Numbered from the stretch's first letter, positions 26,416 through 35,024 are shown. The stretch is 54,113 bases of DNA from Alphaproteobacteria bacterium (GCA_030431875.1 JAUIIG010000018.1:1-54113); one strand, 5' to 3'. Notes: generated by a model from the sequence alone, not told the origin. Made by a program: numbers and translations.

Positions 26416-28713
26416 CTAGAACTTGTTGTCCTTGGGGAAGCCTTGCGGCGGCAGGCGTCCGGCGGCACCGCGCGCCACCTTCCACATGCCAATCTCGGTC
26501 TCGGTCCGCGTGCGCCCGCTGTCGCCGCCCATGGCCCAGCTGAGGCCGTCCTCCAGCTTGAAGGTGGTCGCATCGGAGAGGCCACCGTCGCGATAGCGTT
26601 GCAGGGTCACGCCCTGCCCGCGCGTCATCACCGGCATTTCTTCCAGCGCAAAGACCACCAGCTTGCGGTTCTCGCCGACCACGGCGACGTGGTCGTGCTC
26701 GGGCGCGACTTCGCGCACCACGGTCAGCTTGGCATCGCCCTTCAGGTTGACGACCTGCCGCCCCTTGCGCGTCTCGGCCAGCAGCTCGTCGGTGATGGCG
26801 ACGAAGCCCTTGCCAACCGTCGAGCCGAGCAGGACCTGCTTGTCCTTCTCGTGCACGATCAGGGCGACGATCTGTGCCGAGGCGTCGATATCGAGCGTGT
26901 TGCGGACCGGTTCGCCAAAGCCGCGCGCGCCGGGCAGCTTGTCTGCGCCGAGCGTGAACATGCGGCCGTCGTCGGCAGCCAGCAGCACCTTGTCGGTCGT
27001 CTGGCAATGCACCGCGAAGGCCGGCCCGTCGCCTTCCTTGTACTTGAAGTCGCCGCAGCCATCCGCGCCCAGGTCGACGTGGCCCTTGGCGCCACGCACC
27101 CAGCCTTTCTGGCTGAGGACCACGGTGACCGGTTCCTTCTCGATCATCGCGTCGGGGTTGAACTCCACCGTCGGCGAAGCCTCGGCAATCGTCGTGCGGC
27201 GGGCACCCAGCGGGGTATCCTCGGCATATTCCTTGCGCAGCGCGATTATGTCGCGCTTCAGGCGCGTGCGCTGGCGGGCCGGGCTGTCGAGGAGCTTGGT
27301 CAGCTCGTCCTGTTCGGCCAGAAGGTCGTCCTTCTCCTGCCGCAGCTGCATCTCTTCCAGCTTACGCAAGCTGCGCAGGCGCATGTTGAGGATGGCCTCG
27401 GTCTGCCGGTCGGTCAGGCCGAATTCCGCCATCATTACCGGCTTGGGCTCGTCCTCGGTGCGGATGATCTCGATCACCCGGTCGAGGTTGAGGAAGGCGA
27501 TGATGTAGCCTTCGACCAGTTCCAGCCGCGCGGCGATCTGGTCCAGCCGGTGCCGGGTGCGGCGCTGGAGGATGTCGATCTGGTGGACGATCCAGTTGGC
27601 CAGCAGCTCCTTCAGGCCCATCACCATCGGCGTGCGCGTGGAATCGAGCACGTTGAGGTTGAGGCTGAAGCGCGTCTCCAGGTCGGTAAGCTTGTAGACG
27701 CTTTCCTTGAGCAGCTCCGGATCGACGTTGCGACTGCGCGGCACCAAGACGAGGCGGATGTTCTCGTCGCTCTCGTCGCGCACGTCTTCCAGGATTGGCA
27801 GCTTCTTGTCCGAGATGGCTGTGGCGATCTGCTCGATCAGCTTGCCCTTGGGCACCTGGTAAGGGATCTCGGAGATCACCAACTGGTAACCGCCGCCCTT
27901 GAGCCGCTCGATACCCGCCTCGCGGTCGGCCTCATTGTCTACCTCGGCGGCATGGAACCGCCCGCGAACGCGGAAGGAGCCGCGCCCGGTCTCGTAGGCA
28001 TGGGAGATGCTCTCGGCGCTGTCGACCACGAGGCCGCCGGTGGCGAAGTCCGGTCCCTTGAACACGGTCATCAGCTCTTCGTGGGTGACGTCCTTGTTGA
28101 ACAGCACCATCTCTGCCGCGTCGAGCACTTCGGCGACGTTGTGGCTGGGGATCGAGGTCGCCATGCCCACGGCGATGCCACTGGCCCCGTTGGCCAGCAG
28201 GTTGGGGAACAGGCCGGGGAAGACGACCGGTTCTTCTTCCTCGTTGTTGTAGGTGGGAACGAAGTCGACCGTGCCTTCGTCAAGGCCATCCATCAGCTGA
28301 ATGGCGGTGCGCGTCAGGCGGCATTCGGTATAGCGCGCGGCGGCGGCATTATCGCCATCGATATTGCCGAAGTTGCCCTGCCCTTCGACCAGTGGATAGC
28401 GCAGCGCGAACGGCTGGGCGAGGCGCACCATGGCATCGTAAAGCGCCGCATCGCCGTGCGGGTGGAACTTGCCCATGACGTCGCCGACCACGCGGCTCGA
28501 CTTCTTGAACGCCGAATCCGGCCCCAGCCGCAGCGCGCGCATGCCCCACAGGATGCGGCGGTGAACCGGCTTCAGCCCGTCGCGCAGGTCCGGCAGCGAA
28601 CGCGCGGTGATCGTCGAAAGGGCATAGACAAGGTAGCGCTCGGACAGCGCGCTCTCGAAAGGTTCGCGGACAATCCCCGCGCCGGAATCACTTGGTTCTT
28701 CGACTGTGGCCAT
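26416..28713 (-). CDS. parC: DNA topoisomerase IV subunit A
   Basis: A 765-residue type IIA topoisomerase subunit. RYLVYALSTITARSLPDLRD and GLKPVHRRILWGM open the DNA-binding region; the catalytic tyrosine lies in AAARYTECRLTRTA near residue 125; the coiled-coil tower follows (RTRHRLDQIAARLELVEG), and the C-terminal blades occupy about 510-765. The C-terminal domain has the shorter ParC-like form rather than the six GyrA-box blades. ATG 28713 starts MATVEEPSDSG; longer upstream frames are not homologous. Confidence 0.93.
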   Translation of the reverse strand: MATVEEPSDSGAGIVREPFESALSERYLVYALSTITARSLPDLRDGLKPVHRRILWGMRALRLGPDSAFKKSSRVVGDVMGKFHPHGDAALYDAMVRLAQPFALRYPLVEGQGNFGNIDGDNAAAARYTECRLTRTAIQLMDGLDEGTVDFVPTYNNEEEEPVVFPGLFPNLLANGASGIAVGMATSIPSHNVAEVLDAAEMVLFNKDVTHEELMTVFKGPDFATGGLVVDSAESISHAYETGRGSFRVRGRFHAAEVDNEADREAGIERLKGGGYQLVISEIPYQVPKGKLIEQIATAISDKKLPILEDVRDESDENIRLVLVPRSRNVDPELLKESVYKLTDLETRFSLNLNVLDSTRTPMVMGLKELLANWIVHQIDILQRRTRHRLDQIAARLELVEGYIIAFLNLDRVIEIIRTEDEPKPVMMAEFGLTDRQTEAILNMRLRSLRKLEEMQLRQEKDDLLAEQDELTKLLDSPARQRTRLKRDIIALRKEYAEDTPLGARRTTIAEASPTVEFNPDAMIEKEPVTVVLSQKGWVRGAKGHVDLGADGCGDFKYKEGDGPAFAVHCQTTDKVLLAADDGRMFTLGADKLPGARGFGEPVRNTLDIDASAQIVALIVHEKDKQVLLGSTVGKGFVAITDELLAETRKGRQVVNLKGDAKLTVVREVAPEHDHVAVVGENRKLVVFALEEMPVMTRGQGVTLQRYRDGGLSDATTFKLEDGLSWAMGGDSGRTRTETEIGMWKVARGAAGRLPPQGFPKDNKF

Positions 28714-28816
28714 GTGGCTCGCCCTAACACCGCCACGGCTCGTCTTACAGCCCGGAACGACGGCGTTTCCCCACCCGTTAGTAGGGCGAATGCCAATTAG
28801 CGAAAGGAGCAAGCAA

Positions 28817-29368
28817 ATGGCTCAACGCATCATGATTCTCGCGACTGACGGTTTCGAACAGTCCGAACTGGAAAAGCCTAAGGCCAACCTCGACGACGCG
28901 GGTTACGAAACTGTCGTCGTCAGCCCCGATGACGGCGAAATCCGCGGCTTCTCGAACAAGGAATGGGGCGAGCCCGTGGCGGTCGACCTGACCGTGGAGG
29001 AAGCTTCCGCAGACGACTTCGACGCGCTGGTCCTGCCCGGCGGCCAGATCAATCCCGATATCCTGCGAATGAACGACAAGGCGGTGCAGCTGGTCCGCGA
29101 TTTCTGCACGCAGGACAAGCCCGTCGCCGCCATCTGTCACGCGCCATGGATGCTGGTGGAAGCCGGCGTGGTCAGCGGCAAGACCGTGACCAGCTGGCCC
29201 AGTGTGCGGACCGATCTCGCCAATGCTGGCGGCAATGTCGCCGACGAGGAGGTGGCCGTGGATGGCAACCTGATCACCAGTCGCAATCCGGCGGACATTC
29301 CGTCCTTTTCCAAGGCGCTGATCAAATCGCTGGAAGAGCAGCTCGCCAAACAGCGCGAAGCCGCCTGA
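28817..29368 (+). CDS. DJ-1/PfpI family protein (YhbO/protease I-like)
   Basis: A 183-residue class I glutamine amidotransferase-like protein. It has the family's DGFEQSELEKP near residue 11 (conserved Glu), DALVLPGGQINPDIL near 72, and the nucleophile elbow AAICHAPWMLVEAGVVSG with Cys near 106 followed by His. Relatives act as stress-linked glyoxalase/deglycase-like proteins or proteases; activity is not proven. ATG 28817 has AAAGGAGC upstream. It is divergent from parC. Confidence 0.9.
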   Translation: MAQRIMILATDGFEQSELEKPKANLDDAGYETVVVSPDDGEIRGFSNKEWGEPVAVDLTVEEASADDFDALVLPGGQINPDILRMNDKAVQLVRDFCTQDKPVAAICHAPWMLVEAGVVSGKTVTSWPSVRTDLANAGGNVADEEVAVDGNLITSRNPADIPSFSKALIKSLEEQLAKQREAA

Positions 29369-29409
29369 CCGCCATCGGATATCTATCTTATATTAAAATC
29401 AAATAGATA

Positions 29410-29441
29410 GACCCCGTCACTCCGAGTGGCGGGGTCTTTTT
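29410..29441 (+). terminator. Intrinsic terminator after the DJ-1 family gene
   Basis: Stem GACCCCG / CGGGGTC extended by CACT/AGTG with a CCG loop, then TTTTT. It follows an AT-rich stretch 29380-29409 that contains the small dyad TATCTAT...ATAGATA. Confidence 0.88.
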
Positions 29442-29571
29442 CATGCCCGGCCACCGGTCTCCTTCGCAGCTTTCACTTGCCATTCATCTCGCTTGCCGCA
29501 ATTGTGGCGAAAATAAGGCGCAAAAAAGGCGCTGGGCCGCACCTGACACCGTTGGAGAAGGAGTGAATCGC

Positions 29572-30528
29572 ATGAAGAAGCACCTTTTGGCCGGACTTGC
29601 CGGTGCCGCCCTGCTGGCCGGATGCGGCGGCAGTTCGGAACCTGCCGACATGTACACCGAAGCCGAAGCCCCGACACAGGACTTCGGCTTCATGGAGGCA
29701 GAAGAGCGCGGTATCCTCGACGTGTTCGAAGGCGACGAAGAGGCAGCGGTCGAGCAGGTCACAACAGTTGATATCGAGGAACCCGCAGGAGCAGCTTCCA
29801 GCGAGAACGAAATCCCCGTCTCCATCCCGCAGATCGCCTACACCTACGAATACGGTTTCCGCATTTCGGGGAGTGAGATTCCCGCCTTGCAGGCGCGTCA
29901 CGTGGCCATGTGCGAGGACCTGGGGCCGCAAGGTTGCCGGGTCATCCAGATGCGCAGCTCGGGCGGCGAAGGCGACTATGCCAGCGGCTACCTGCAACTG
30001 GCCGTCGCGGCAGAGCAAGCGCGGGCATTTGGCAACCAGTTGGCCGAGAGCACCGAAGGTGAAGGCGGCGAGCAGACCTCTGCTTCGATCACTGGCGAGG
30101 ACCTGTCCAAGCAGATCGTCGATACCGAGGCCCGCCTGCGCGCCCGCATCCTGCTGCGCGACCGGCTGATGGAAGTGCTCCGCACCCGCACCGGATCGGT
30201 CGCCGAACTGGTCGAGGCAGAGCGCGGCGTGGCGCAGGTGAACGAGGAAATCGACCAGGCGCAAAGCTGGCTGGCAGAAATGCGCGGACGGGTGAATTTC
30301 AGCCGCATCGACGTACAGTACCAGAGTGGTGCTCCGGCAGGCGGCGGGTTCATGGAACCGGTCCGCAATGCCCTCGGCTCGCTGAGCGAAGTGCTGGGCT
30401 ACGTGGTCGCGACGATCATCATGCTGCTGGCCGTGGTCGGCCCCTTCGCCTTGCTGATCTGGGGCGGTCTGGCCCTTCGCCGACGGATGAAGAAGCCCGC
30501 AGCTACCGAACCAACAGGAGAGGACTGA
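29572..30528 (+). CDS. DUF4349 lipoprotein
   Basis: A 318-residue membrane lipoprotein. The signal MKKHLLAGLAGAALLAGCGG has lipobox LLAGC. Residues 85-125 form the beta part (AYTYEYGFRISGSEIPALQA), 180-245 a coiled coil (LSKQIVDTEARLRARILLRD, VEAERGVAQVNEEIDQAQSW), and 270-305 a membrane helix before a basic tail RRRMKKP. This beta/coiled-coil/helix order is DUF4349. AGAAGGAG precedes ATG 29572. The stop is 3 bp before structured repeat copy B. Confidence 0.88.
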   Translation: MKKHLLAGLAGAALLAGCGGSSEPADMYTEAEAPTQDFGFMEAEERGILDVFEGDEEAAVEQVTTVDIEEPAGAASSENEIPVSIPQIAYTYEYGFRISGSEIPALQARHVAMCEDLGPQGCRVIQMRSSGGEGDYASGYLQLAVAAEQARAFGNQLAESTEGEGGEQTSASITGEDLSKQIVDTEARLRARILLRDRLMEVLRTRTGSVAELVEAERGVAQVNEEIDQAQSWLAEMRGRVNFSRIDVQYQSGAPAGGGFMEPVRNALGSLSEVLGYVVATIIMLLAVVGPFALLIWGGLALRRRMKKPAATEPTGED

Positions 30529-30531
30529 CCC

Positions 30532-30630
30532 GAAACGGTCACGGTAGTGACCGCAAGGGCAAGCGCCCGCCCGCAGCGGGCGCAGCTTGCCTGCGCGTCT
30601 AGCGAGGACGAAGCCGCGGAGGCGGCTTCG
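30532..30630. repeat. Structured dispersed repeat, copy B (99 bp)
   Basis: Close copy of 6409-6507, in the same orientation, also between converging genes. Hairpins: GGTCAC-GGTA-GTGACC, GGGC-AAGC-GCCC, GCCCGC-A-GCGGGC, CGCAG-CTTGC-CTGCG, CGAGGAC, GAAGCCGC-GGAG-GCGGCTTC. Compared with copy A, the second hairpin changes C-G to G-C as a pair; all other differences are in loops. It starts 3 bp after the DUF4349 stop and ends 11 bp before the ferredoxin stop. Confidence 0.85.
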
Positions 30631-30641
30631 AAAAACAAACC

Positions 30642-30971
30642 TCAAAACCCCTGCGCGTCGTTGCTGTCGGCGGGGATGCGGACTTCGAGGCCGTCCATCT
30701 CCTCCGTCAGCACGATCTGACAGGAGAGACGGCTGGTGGCGTGGACGTCAGCGGCGAGGTCGAGCATGTCCTCTTCCTCTTCGCTGGCTTCGGGCAGCTT
30801 TTCAAACCATTCGCGGGCGACGATCACGTGGCAGGTGGAACAGGCCATCTGCCCTTCGCAGGTTCCTTCCAGCGGCATGCCCGCCGTCTGGCCGACTTCG
30901 AGCAGGCCGTCACCCGGCTTGGCTTCCGCCTCAACCCGTTCGCCGTTGCGCGTGATGAAAGTGACCTTGAT
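30642..30971 (-). CDS. 2Fe-2S ferredoxin, apparent ATC start
   Basis: The frame encodes an adrenodoxin-type ferredoxin: IKVTFITRNGERVEAEAKPG, then MPLEGTCEGQMACSTCHVIV with the first three cluster cysteines (C-x5-C-x2-C), and RLSCQIVLTEEMDGLEVRIP with the fourth. The full fold needs the segment from 30971, but no ATG, GTG or TTG lies in frame there; the codon at 30971-30969 is ATC, five bases after GGAAGAG. The first ATG (30878) would delete about 31 residues. From ATC the length is 109, normal for the family. It follows a cysteine desulfurase by 23 bp, fitting iron-sulfur assembly or electron supply. Confidence 0.85.
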   Translation of the reverse strand: MKVTFITRNGERVEAEAKPGDGLLEVGQTAGMPLEGTCEGQMACSTCHVIVAREWFEKLPEASEEEEDMLDLAADVHATSRLSCQIVLTEEMDGLEVRIPADSNDAQGF

Positions 30972-30994
30972 GGCGGCTCTTCCTGTTGTCTGGC

Positions 30995-32065
30995 TTATTG
31001 TTGCAGTGCAGCAAGATTAAGCGTTTCCGCGGCCGATTCAAGCTCCTCCATCGTGGTATATCGACCCCAGCCGAGCCGGACCGAGGTCTTGGCCTGTTCG
31101 GGGGAAAGGCCAATGGCGGTCAGCACGTGGCTCGGCTTGCCCGAGCCGCTGGCGCAGGCCGACCCGGCAGAGAACATGACGTCGCGGCAGTCCGACATTA
31201 GCCGCGCAACATCCAGCCCTTCGCGGCGGATGCTGAGGTTGGCGAAATTGCGTTGCGTGGTGCTGCCGTTCACGGTCCAGCCGTCGAACAGATCCAGCGC
31301 GCGGTCCCACAACGCCTTGGCGTGGGCAGCATCCTCTTCCATCCGCTCGTTCGCCAATTTGGCTGCCGCGCCGAAACCCGCGCAGAGCGCCGGGTTGAGC
31401 GTGCCCGAACGCAGGCCTTCCTGCAGTCCGCCGGTGATCTGGGGAGTGAGTTCCACGCCATCGCGTACCCACAAGGCACCGATACCCTTGGGGCCGTAGA
31501 TCTTGTGTGCCGAAATCGCGATCATGTCCGCGCCTGCGGGGGCTGAGAACTTGCCCGCACCCTGCACCGCGTCGCACAGCACAAGCGCGCCGATCTCGCG
31601 GGCCTGCGCGGCGATTTCCGCCACCGGTTGCAGGGTGCCGATCTCGTTGTTGACCTGCATCACGCCGACCAGTTTCGTGTCGGGCGGCAGGTTGCTGCGG
31701 GTATCGGCAATGCCCTCGCCATCGACCGGGATCACATGCGGCTGGCCCAGCGCGCGCGCCGTGTCGATCACGGCCGCGTGCTCGATGGCCGAAACCGCGA
31801 TCTTGCCGCCCGTTTCAGCCCCACGAATGGCAAGGTTGATCGCCTCGCAGGCGCTGCCGGTGAAAACGACGCGTCCGCCATCGGGGAACAGTCCCGCCAC
31901 CTGCTCGCGCGCGATGTCCACGGCAGCGGCAGCTTGCCGCCCCATACGGTGCGGGCTGTGCGGGTTGCCGAACAGGTTCGTGTCCGGCCCGCCAAGGTAG
32001 GGCAGCATGGCATCGCGCGCTTCGGGTGCCAGCGGAGTCGTGGCCTGGTTGTCGAGGTAGATCAT
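30995..32065 (-). CDS. Cysteine desulfurase, NifS/IscS family (first copy)
   Basis: A 356-residue PLP enzyme that removes sulfur from cysteine. MIYLDNQATTPLAPEARDAM opens the fold, NNEIGTLQPVAEIA and ISAHKIYGPKGIGALWVRDG hold the PLP lysine (near residue 190), and FSAGSACASGSGKPSHVL the catalytic cysteine (near residue 310). It lies downstream of a second desulfurase (53-bp gap) and upstream of the ferredoxin, forming a small iron-sulfur gene group. Scaffold genes (iscU, sufBCD) are not in the window. Confidence 0.93.
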   Translation of the reverse strand: MIYLDNQATTPLAPEARDAMLPYLGGPDTNLFGNPHSPHRMGRQAAAAVDIAREQVAGLFPDGGRVVFTGSACEAINLAIRGAETGGKIAVSAIEHAAVIDTARALGQPHVIPVDGEGIADTRSNLPPDTKLVGVMQVNNEIGTLQPVAEIAAQAREIGALVLCDAVQGAGKFSAPAGADMIAISAHKIYGPKGIGALWVRDGVELTPQITGGLQEGLRSGTLNPALCAGFGAAAKLANERMEEDAAHAKALWDRALDLFDGWTVNGSTTQRNFANLSIRREGLDVARLMSDCRDVMFSAGSACASGSGKPSHVLTAIGLSPEQAKTSVRLGWGRYTTMEELESAAETLNLAALQQ

Positions 32066-32117
32066 GCGGCAGCTATAGACTGATTACAGATGAAACCAAG
32101 TCCGATGTTACAGGATA

Positions 32118-33176
32118 TCACAGGTTCTTCCAGGCCTCCGCAAAAGCGTCCAGCTCTTCCGGCGTGGTGCTCCAGCCCATGGAGACCCGGATCGTCCGGC
32201 TGGCGACATCGTCAGGCACTCCGAAGGCATCGAGCACGCGGCTTTTCTTGAGCGTTCCGGACGAACAGGCACTGCCCGCCGAGACAGCAAAACCCATGGC
32301 GTCGAGCCGGATCAGCAAGGCCTGTGCGCTCATGGTGGGGTGCGTTAGCGCAGCGATGTAATCCACCTGGTCGATGAATTTCATGCGCGCCTCGCCAAAC
32401 CCGGCAAGGAAGGCCTCGCGCTGGGCTGGCGTGGTTTGCCACTCGCCCGCCTCCAGCGCGGCGGCGAAGCCAAGGGCTGCGGGCATGTTTTCCGTACCGC
32501 GTCGATAGCCGCGCTCATGACCGCCGCTCGGCTCCAGCAAGGCAAAGTCGCGCACCAGCAGCGCGCCGATGCCGATTGGCCCACCCAGCTTGTGCGCGGA
32601 GACGACTGCCATATCGACGCCTTCCGGCAATTCGATCTTGCCCGCACTCTGCGAGCAGTCGCAGATCATCCGCGCCTCGGCGAAGTTTGACAGCACCCGG
32701 CGTATGCCATCAGCCCTGAACAGCGCGCCGGTCTCCGAATTGACGTGTTGCAGGCACATCAGGCTCGGCGGACGAATGTCATCAGACTTGGTGCCGATCA
32801 CTCCGAGCGCTTCATAAACGTCGCCACGACCGATGTAGCCCATGTCACCCACAGGCAGGATCGCATCGTAATAGCCCTGTCCGGCAAAGAATACCGCATC
32901 GTGTTCCACCGCGCTGGCGATCCGCCGCTCTACCTTGGCGCGGCCAATGCCGAGGGCCAGAGCCTCGCTCGCCCCGCTGGTGAATATCAGCTCCCCGTCC
33001 CAGCCCAGCGCAGCCTTGCACCGCTCCCGCGCATCTTCCAGCGCTGCCCTGGCCTTGCGTCCTTCCGCATGGGGGGACGACGGATTGGCCCAGATATCGA
33101 AGCCATGTTCCATCGCCGCGCGCGCTTCGGGGCGCAGCGGAGAAGTGGCGGCATGGTCGAGGTAAATGCGGGCCAT
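32118..33176 (-). CDS. Cysteine desulfurase, NifS family (second copy)
   Basis: A 352-residue relative of the neighbouring enzyme, clearly diverged: MARIYLDHAATSPLRPEARA, VNSETGALFRADGI in place of NNEIG, PLP lysine in SAHKLGGPIGIGALLVRD, and catalytic cysteine in SAGSACSSGTLKKSRVL. All key residues are intact. Tandem desulfurases here probably serve different acceptors, but which one feeds the SUF scaffold is unknown. It is divergent from the alpha/beta hydrolase gene at 33280. Confidence 0.92.
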   Translation of the reverse strand: MARIYLDHAATSPLRPEARAAMEHGFDIWANPSSPHAEGRKARAALEDARERCKAALGWDGELIFTSGASEALALGIGRAKVERRIASAVEHDAVFFAGQGYYDAILPVGDMGYIGRGDVYEALGVIGTKSDDIRPPSLMCLQHVNSETGALFRADGIRRVLSNFAEARMICDCSQSAGKIELPEGVDMAVVSAHKLGGPIGIGALLVRDFALLEPSGGHERGYRRGTENMPAALGFAAALEAGEWQTTPAQREAFLAGFGEARMKFIDQVDYIAALTHPTMSAQALLIRLDAMGFAVSAGSACSSGTLKKSRVLDAFGVPDDVASRTIRVSMGWSTTPEELDAFAEAWKNL

Positions 33177-33279
33177 TTACGGAACAATTGCGAAAAGCAG
33201 CATAATACCTATATAGCCGCCCACTTCCGCCGCGCTACCCGCGCTGGCGTCAACCCATTCAGCAAGGCCATACCCGCCC

Positions 33280-33936
33280 ATGCCGCACGTCATATTTCCC
33301 GGCCCCGAAGGCCGTCTCGAAGGCCGTTTCTCGCCCGGACCGCGTCCGCGCGCGCCTGTCGCCATGATCCTGCACCCGCATTCGCAGGGCGGCGGCACCA
33401 TGAACGACCGCATTGTCCAGCAGCTGTACAAGACCTTCACCAATCGCGGTTTCGCGACACTGCGCTTCAACTTCCGCGGCGTCGGAAAGAGCCAGGGCAG
33501 CTTCGACAACGGCATCGGCGAATTGTCGGATGCGGCGTCGGCGCTCGACTGGGTGCAGTCGATCCACCCCGAAGCGCAGACCACCTGGGTGGCCGGCGTT
33601 TCCTTCGGTGCGCTGATCGGCATGCAACTGCTGATGCGCCGCCCGGAAATCCGCGGCTTCATCTCGATCGCCCCGCCAGCGAACATGTACGACTTCTCGT
33701 TCCTCGCTCCCTGCCCCGCTTCGGGCATCTTCATCCAGGGCACGGCGGATACCGTGGTGCAGCCGGTGGCGGTGCAGAAGCTGGTCGACAAGCTGCGCAC
33801 GCAGAAGCACATCACCATCCACCACGACGAGATTCCGCGCGCCAACCACTTCTTCGAGAACGAGCAGGCGGAACTGATGGCTTCGGTCGACAAATATCTC
33901 GATTTCCGTCTCGATCCGAGCTGCCCGATCACCTGA
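33280..33936 (+). CDS. Alpha/beta hydrolase
   Basis: A 218-residue serine-hydrolase fold. ILHPHSQGGGTMNDRIV is the oxyanion-hole region, TLRFNFRGVGKSQGSFDNG follows, the nucleophile elbow is GVSFGA near residue 107, the Asp lies in FIQGTADTVVQP and the His in PRANHFFEN near residue 190. The HPHxxxGGxMN pattern defines a conserved bacterial subgroup without known substrate that I often see beside SUF/cysteine desulfurase genes. Only about 100 bp separate it from the divergent desulfurase. Confidence 0.88.
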   Translation: MPHVIFPGPEGRLEGRFSPGPRPRAPVAMILHPHSQGGGTMNDRIVQQLYKTFTNRGFATLRFNFRGVGKSQGSFDNGIGELSDAASALDWVQSIHPEAQTTWVAGVSFGALIGMQLLMRRPEIRGFISIAPPANMYDFSFLAPCPASGIFIQGTADTVVQPVAVQKLVDKLRTQKHITIHHDEIPRANHFFENEQAELMASVDKYLDFRLDPSCPIT

Positions 33937-34020
33937 TCGCTGCCCTCTAAATCAACGACTTCAGCGCGCGTCGGAGCCCCGGTTCCGGCGCGCGCTTGCA
34001 TTTCGCTGTGCGTTCCGTTA

Positions 34021-34037
34021 ATGTTATAGTATAACAT
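34021..34037. promoter_or_regulatory. Perfect 17-bp palindrome upstream of the TonB-like gene
   Basis: ATGTTATA-G-TATAACAT, a perfect dyad with a single central base, 41 bp before the start at 34079. It is AT-rich in a GC-rich genome and overlaps plausible -10 sequence (TATAGT). It does not match a consensus Fur box, so the regulator is unknown. Confidence 0.6.
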
Positions 34038-34078
34038 GACTCGCCATGGTGTGAGCAGACGGAGAAGGAGCCAAGGCC

Positions 34079-34759
34079 ATGTCTTATGTGAATGCCACTG
34101 TCAGTCCTGCCGCAAGGGCCCGCTCGATTGCGGGCGTTGTCGGTATCCATGCCCTGCTGGGCGCGGGTGTCGTGATCGGCCTGACTATCACTGATCTGGT
34201 TGTCGAGGAGGATAACGAACTGATTTCATTCTTCGTTGATGACGAAGTTGAATTGCCGCCCTCGCCGCCAGTCGAAACGCCCGAACCCACACCGGTCGAA
34301 AGCGTGATTACCGCGCCCGAGCCGCCGATCCGTATCCCGGTCGACCGAGCGCCGCCGGCAGAGCCGACCCGACCCGACCTGACCGGACCTGTCGTACTTG
34401 ACCCGACACCGCCGGTGCTCGACATCCCCGCTCCGCCCGCGCCCCCGGCCACGCCGCTGTTCGATCCGGTCGGCCCCTTGCCCACCAACGGTCCGGCGGG
34501 CTGGATCACCAACAACGACTATCCGCGCCAGGCGCTGGTGCGTGGTTGGGAAGGCACCTCGGGTTATCGCCTGGTGGTGGGCAGCAATGGCCGCGTCAGC
34601 GAATGCGAGATCACCCGCAGCAGCGGCCATTCGGTACTCGACCGCGAAGCCTGCCAACAGCTCGAGCGCCGCGCGCGCTTCGACCCGGCGAAGAACAACC
34701 GCGGTGACGTGGTGGTCGGCACCTATACCGGTCAGGTGACCTGGCAAATTCCTGATTGA
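34079..34759 (+). CDS. TonB-like energy transducer
   Basis: A 226-residue protein with one N-terminal membrane anchor (about 16-40), an acidic then proline-rich periplasmic spacer (about 58-145, many Pro-Glu/Pro-Pro-Ala units), and a TonB C-terminal domain of about 80 residues: YPRQALVRGWEGTSGYRLVV, then GRVSECEITRSSGHSVLD and LERRARFDPA. It would couple the proton motive force to outer-membrane receptors. exbB/exbD are not adjacent. A perfect palindrome sits in its promoter. Confidence 0.88.
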   Translation: MSYVNATVSPAARARSIAGVVGIHALLGAGVVIGLTITDLVVEEDNELISFFVDDEVELPPSPPVETPEPTPVESVITAPEPPIRIPVDRAPPAEPTRPDLTGPVVLDPTPPVLDIPAPPAPPATPLFDPVGPLPTNGPAGWITNNDYPRQALVRGWEGTSGYRLVVGSNGRVSECEITRSSGHSVLDREACQQLERRARFDPAKNNRGDVVVGTYTGQVTWQIPD

Positions 34760-34805
34760 GGCAGATCCCCGGTCAGGAAATCCCAGGCTGACCGGATGAC
34801 CTGTA

Positions 34806-34832
34806 GAGGCCGGGCAGCTACTGTCCGGCCTC
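34806..34832. terminator. Strong hairpin between converging TonB-like and small membrane genes
   Basis: A 12-bp stem GAGGCCGGGCAG / CTGTCCGGCCTC (one G-T pair) with loop CTA. The loop is the stop codon (TAG) of the minus-strand gene. No long T-run follows on either side, so it may act as a bidirectional, factor-assisted terminator. Confidence 0.6.
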
Positions 34833-35024
34833 GTCTACCAGTTCTGCCGGTGTCCGGCCGTCCTCGGTCGGCACCAGCCAGATGGCCACGTTGACCGCCA
34901 TGACCACGGCCAGGATCGCCATAAGCGTCGCCTGCTTGGTCATTCCCTTGCGGAACAGTACCACAGCCCCGATCAGCAACAGGATGGCAGCCAGCACGAT
35001 AATGGACAGGATGATGTCGAACAT
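34818..35024 (-). CDS. Small two-helix membrane protein, unknown function
   Basis: A 68-residue protein with two hydrophobic helices (about 3-24 and 33-51), a short basic turn FRKGMTKQ between them and an acidic C-terminal tail (PTEDGRTPAELVDEAGQ). This topology is typical of small sphingomonad inner-membrane proteins, but I recognise no family. Its stop codon forms the loop of the hairpin at 34806-34832. It is divergent from the DUF885 gene with about 65 bp between. Confidence 0.65.
   Translation of the reverse strand: MFDIILSIIVLAAILLLIGAVVLFRKGMTKQATLMAILAVVMAVNVAIWLVPTEDGRTPAELVDEAGQ

Noticed and set aside
26443-28800. A very long open frame antisense to parC (and similar ones opposite pckA, pntB and dgt)
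   Set aside because: High-GC genes leave the complementary frame free of stops. The translations are rich in H, Q, R and G with no domain, whereas the other strand encodes intact enzymes.
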